Assembly (NCBI GenBank): GCA_900551555.1
Contig: URWC01000084.1
Coordinates: 1-8,084, forward strand
Origin: an uncultured Collinsella sp.
GTDB taxonomy: Bacteria; Actinomycetota; Coriobacteriia; Coriobacteriales; Coriobacteriaceae
Length of the DNA: 8,084 nt
Direction of reading: 5' to 3'
The translations under genes were made by a program, and so were the position numbers. Position 1 is the stretch's first letter. Every line of letters begins with the position of its first letter. Shown here piece after piece: positions 5,735 to 8,084 of this stretch. The notes beneath the pieces were generated by a model, which was not told the DNA's origin, searched no databases, and saw nothing but the letters and a program-made list of their open reading frames with translations.

Positions 5735-6757
5735 ATGGCCGACGAGCACGAAACAGAAAGCAAGGCATGGGCGATTGAGGCCGCCGCGGCAGAGGCGGCA
5801 TCGCGTGCTGCCGAGGAGATGCATCGTCCTCCCGTGGTGCCGATGGAGCGCGTGGTCGATCGCACCGATATCGAGCGCGGCGAGCGTGCCGGTCAAAAGC
5901 GCAGCCAGGAGCCGGGCTTTCCGCGCTTTTTTGCCGAGCTCAATCTGGGCCTGATTCTTACGGCCTTCGCCATCGTTGCGTTTAAAACCCCTAATCACTT
6001 TGCTTTTGGCGGCACCTCGGGCGTGTCGGTCATTCTGTCCACGCTGTTCCCGACCCTGCCCGTCGGCGTCTTTATGTGGATTATCAACGCGGTTCTCGTC
6101 GTTTTGGGTTTTATCTTTTTGGAGCGCAAGGCAATCCTGTGGAGCGTCTTCGCCTCGTTTGCGCTGTCCGCCTATGTTTCGCTTTTTGAGCTCTTTATCC
6201 CGACTGATGTCTCGATGACGGGCGATATGTGGCTCGACCTGTGCTTTGCCGTGATTCTGCCGGCGCTCGGCAGCGCTATTGTCTTTGACATCGGCGCCTC
6301 GACGGGCGGCACGGACATTCTTGCCATGATCCTCAAGCGCCGAACGACGCTCGAGATTGGCCGCGCCCTGCTACTGGTCGATATCGGCATCGTGACCATC
6401 GCGGCCTTCTTGTACGGCCCGCGCGTCGGTCTGTACTGCGTGCTCGGCCTGTTTGCCAAGACGCTCGTGGTCGACAAGGCCATCGAGAGCATTCACCTGC
6501 GCAAAGTCTGCACGGTCATTTGCTCCGAGCCGCGCAAAGTCGAGGAGTTTATCGTCAAACATCTCAACCGCACGGCGACTATCAGCCGCGGCTACGGTGC
6601 TTTCTCGGGCAAGTGCGTGACGGTGATCATGAGCGTGCTGAGCCGTCGCGAGGCCGTGCAGCTGCGCCGCTATGCTCGCGAGATTGATCCGGGTGCCTTT
6701 ATCACGATCGTCGACAGCTCCGAGATCGTCGGTAAGGGCTTCCGCGGAACGAACTAG
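5735..6757 (+). CDS. YitT-family membrane protein (DUF161/DUF2179)
   Basis: A 340-residue integral membrane protein. After a 65-residue hydrophilic N-terminal region come membrane segments at roughly 70-84, 92-106, 110-129, 136-153, 168-186, 212-227 and 230-246. The Gly-rich repeats FGGTSGVSVIL (91-101) and GASTGGTDILAMI (187-199) are typical of the two YitT_membrane (DUF161) units. The C-terminal cytoplasmic part, about 258-336 (TVICSEPRKVEEFI, ISRGYGAFSG, ITIVDSSEIVGKGF), is the DUF2179 ligand-binding-like domain. The transported or sensed molecule is unknown for most of the family. The ATG at 5735 has GAGGGG at 5721-5726 with an 8-base spacer. Met29 and Met37 are alternative starts, but Met29 has GAGGAG directly abutting it and Met37 has no good ribosome site. 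The Ala/Glu-rich extension is longer than in the roughly 280-290-residue relatives I know. The gene stands alone. Confidence 0.93.
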   Translation: MADEHETESKAWAIEAAAAEAASRAAEEMHRPPVVPMERVVDRTDIERGERAGQKRSQEPGFPRFFAELNLGLILTAFAIVAFKTPNHFAFGGTSGVSVILSTLFPTLPVGVFMWIINAVLVVLGFIFLERKAILWSVFASFALSAYVSLFELFIPTDVSMTGDMWLDLCFAVILPALGSAIVFDIGASTGGTDILAMILKRRTTLEIGRALLLVDIGIVTIAAFLYGPRVGLYCVLGLFAKTLVVDKAIESIHLRKVCTVICSEPRKVEEFIVKHLNRTATISRGYGAFSGKCVTVIMSVLSRREAVQLRRYAREIDPGAFITIVDSSEIVGKGFRGTN

Positions 6758-6801
6758 TGCGGACACACTCATCAAACAATCGAAAAGCGCCTCGCGCGTT
6801 G

Positions 6802-6826
6802 CAAATACGTCATCTAAGAGTATTTG
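6802..6826. promoter_or_regulatory. Inverted repeat, possible operator before the zinc-ribbon gene
   Basis: CAAATAC (6802-6808) and GTATTTG (6820-6826) form a perfect 7-bp inverted repeat with 11 bases between, in the 150-base gap after yitT. The right arm covers the place where a -35 box would sit for the GATAAT at 6841. It could be a repressor or activator site, or a weak hairpin; there is no T-tract. Confidence 0.35.
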
Positions 6827-6840
6827 TCCTCACATTGGGT

Positions 6841-6846
6841 GATAAT
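6841..6846 (+). promoter_or_regulatory. Possible -10 box for the zinc-ribbon gene
   Basis: GATAAT at 6841-6846 matches the -10 consensus in five of six bases and would give a leader of about 55 bases. The -35 region (around 6818-6823, GAGTAT) is a poor match and overlaps the inverted repeat, so the promoter may need an activator, or may be elsewhere. Confidence 0.3.
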
Positions 6847-6907
6847 GATGCCAAAGACATCGTTTGCGATCCAGGTGATTCGCTCTAGATACGAAGGGAT
6901 GATTTCG

Positions 6908-8084
6908 ATGTTCTGCTCGCAGTGTGGCGCCCCCATGGGCGATAACGACAAGTTCTGCGGCGTGTGTGGTGCTCCTAATGCCGGTGCCGCTGGCCCCGCT
7001 CCCCAGGGACAGCCTCAGCCCCAGCAGTTTGTTCCGCAACCGCCCGTGGCGAATGCGCCAAAGGGCTGTGTGGCTCAGGCGTTCCAAGATATGACTAAGA
7101 CTCCGGGCGTGCTTCAGCGTGTATGCCAAATCGCGTTTTTGCCGGCGCTGATTTGCGTTGTGTCGGTGCTCGTGTTGTTTATTCCCGTTATTGGCGGCAT
7201 TGCAGCTGCCATCGGCTTTTTGGCAGCTTGCATTGCGAGCGTGTGCGGTTCGGGCTTTGGTATCGAGTGGGGCCGCGATCTGTCGCTTAAGATCGATGAC
7301 GGCATGGACCGTCCGCTGATGCGTTCCACGTCGTTTGGTCTCGGAGTCTTTTCGAGCGTTATTTCGGTCGTGCTCGAGGTTATCGCTGCCATTCCCGTTA
7401 TCGGTGTAGTGCTTTCGCTGGTGGAGGGCGTGGTAATTGGCGCTGCGGGCTCGTATTCTTATTACGGCTCTTATGCGCTCGAGGCTGCGCTGTTTGGCTC
7501 GCTTGGCCTGCTTGTCCTGGCGCTAATTGCCTCGGCGATTCTGGGTGTCTTCTTTAAGATGTTCGCCGACATCGCCGTGATGCACTTTGCGGTGACCGGG
7601 CGTGTCGAGAGCGCGTTTTCGCTCGATAAGGTCTGGGCGGCGTTTAAGCACAATAAGACCAAGCTGTTCTGTGCTTCGTTCCTTCCCGAGTTTTTGACGG
7701 GCCTGGTCGCCAACGTTGTCACATGGATCTTGACGGTCGTCTTTGGCGCCATTGCCTCTGTCGGTATGTATAGCTACTACTATCGTCCTACGGGTATTGA
7801 GGCAATTGTTACCGGCGGTGGCGTCACGCTCGTGCTGTTCCTGGTGCTGGTCGCTTTCGTCACCGTATTTCTTACGGTTTTTGGCAAGATGCTCAAGCAC
7901 CGTGCCGTTGGCTATTGGGTTGCACGTTATGCAAGCGAATGGGCCGATGAGGATAAGGACGACGTCCTGACTTTTGCGTTGCCCTTCGAGAAGAAGTCCG
8001 CTCCTTCGGGTTACGGTGCTCCGGATGCTTCGCCGGCACCTGCACCCGCTCCCGCGACCGAGCCTGAGCCGGCGCCCGAGCCTG
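6908..8084 (+). CDS. Zinc-ribbon membrane protein, DUF4013-like, 3' end missing
   Basis: Open to the window edge (392 codons seen). Residues 1-24 are a zinc ribbon with CSQC (Cys3, Cys6) and CGVC (Cys17, Cys20), the four ligands of a zinc_ribbon_2-type knuckle. A Gly/Pro/Gln-rich linker (25-51) follows. The body then has several membrane stretches (about 77-113, 143-170, 185-215, and two more around 255-280 and 298-325), separated by short charged loops such as the one with FSLDKVWAAFKHNKTK. This resembles DUF4013 proteins, which often carry such an N-terminal ribbon; the function is unknown. From about residue 365 the sequence turns into a Pro/Ala/Glu-rich tail still running at the edge. ATG at 6908 is preferred: AAGGG at 6894-6898 gives a 9-base spacer. 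An in-frame ATG at 6899 touches that site and would add only three residues. Zinc ribbon is certain; the DUF4013 label is tentative. Confidence 0.85.
   Translation, partial: MFCSQCGAPMGDNDKFCGVCGAPNAGAAGPAPQGQPQPQQFVPQPPVANAPKGCVAQAFQDMTKTPGVLQRVCQIAFLPALICVVSVLVLFIPVIGGIAAAIGFLAACIASVCGSGFGIEWGRDLSLKIDDGMDRPLMRSTSFGLGVFSSVISVVLEVIAAIPVIGVVLSLVEGVVIGAAGSYSYYGSYALEAALFGSLGLLVLALIASAILGVFFKMFADIAVMHFAVTGRVESAFSLDKVWAAFKHNKTKLFCASFLPEFLTGLVANVVTWILTVVFGAIASVGMYSYYYRPTGIEAIVTGGGVTLVLFLVLVAFVTVFLTVFGKMLKHRAVGYWVARYASEWADEDKDDVLTFALPFEKKSAPSGYGAPDASPAPAPAPATEPEPAPEP

Noticed and set aside
6783..6797. Small GCGC-CTC-GCGC hairpin preceded by AAAA, which would read as a terminator on the minus strand.
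   Set aside because: The stem is only 4 bp with a 3-base loop, and there is no minus-strand gene for it to end.
1..8084. CRISPR arrays, tRNA genes, insertion sequences, phage or defence genes.
   Set aside because: I saw no regularly spaced repeats, cloverleaf-like sequence, transposase motifs or integration signs; gene content and base composition look like ordinary chromosome.

Overview
The window looks like ordinary chromosome from a high-GC, Gram-positive-type bacterium. Its gene content and protein style (Lgt, a DUF6020-like membrane protein, YebC, an AmaP/DUF2273/Asp23 cluster, YitT, and a zinc-ribbon DUF4013-like protein) point to a gut Coriobacteriia member, most likely Collinsella or a relative. 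That assignment rests on recalled family resemblance, not on a search. All genes I can support lie on the plus strand. I see no tRNA, rRNA, CRISPR array, insertion sequence or phage gene.

Layout. 1-647: 3' part of lgt, the prolipoprotein diacylglyceryl transferase. 728-2911: a 727-residue polytopic membrane protein of the DUF6020 type, possibly a GT-C-like glycosyltransferase. 3077-3883: yebC, a translation/regulatory factor with an unusual insert, closed by a strong intrinsic terminator at 3953-3995. 4051-5526: a tight three-gene operon, amaP - DUF2273 protein - asp23/gls24, closed by two hairpins. 5735-6757: a YitT-family membrane protein. 6908 to the window end: a zinc-ribbon membrane protein, cut off at its 3' end.

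How the genes relate. The amaP-DUF2273-asp23 genes form a recognisable functional set: two small membrane proteins and one soluble protein of the alkaline-shock (Asp23) family. In Staphylococcus aureus, AmaP tethers Asp23 to the membrane. Most of the other genes also act at the membrane (Lgt, DUF6020, YitT, zinc-ribbon protein), but each seems to be its own transcription unit.

The least explained signal is a family of three small imperfect palindromes at 652-688, 2913-2946 and 5527-5559. They sit 4, 1 and 0 bases after the stop codons of lgt, the DUF6020 gene and asp23. The stem arms differ, but the loop keeps a CAGGT core preceded by a purine-rich G run and followed by a T-rich stretch. They look like a dispersed 3'-end hairpin element, either REP-like or a conserved RNA terminator/stabiliser. 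I found no new multi-gene system; this repeat family is the best candidate for something undescribed.
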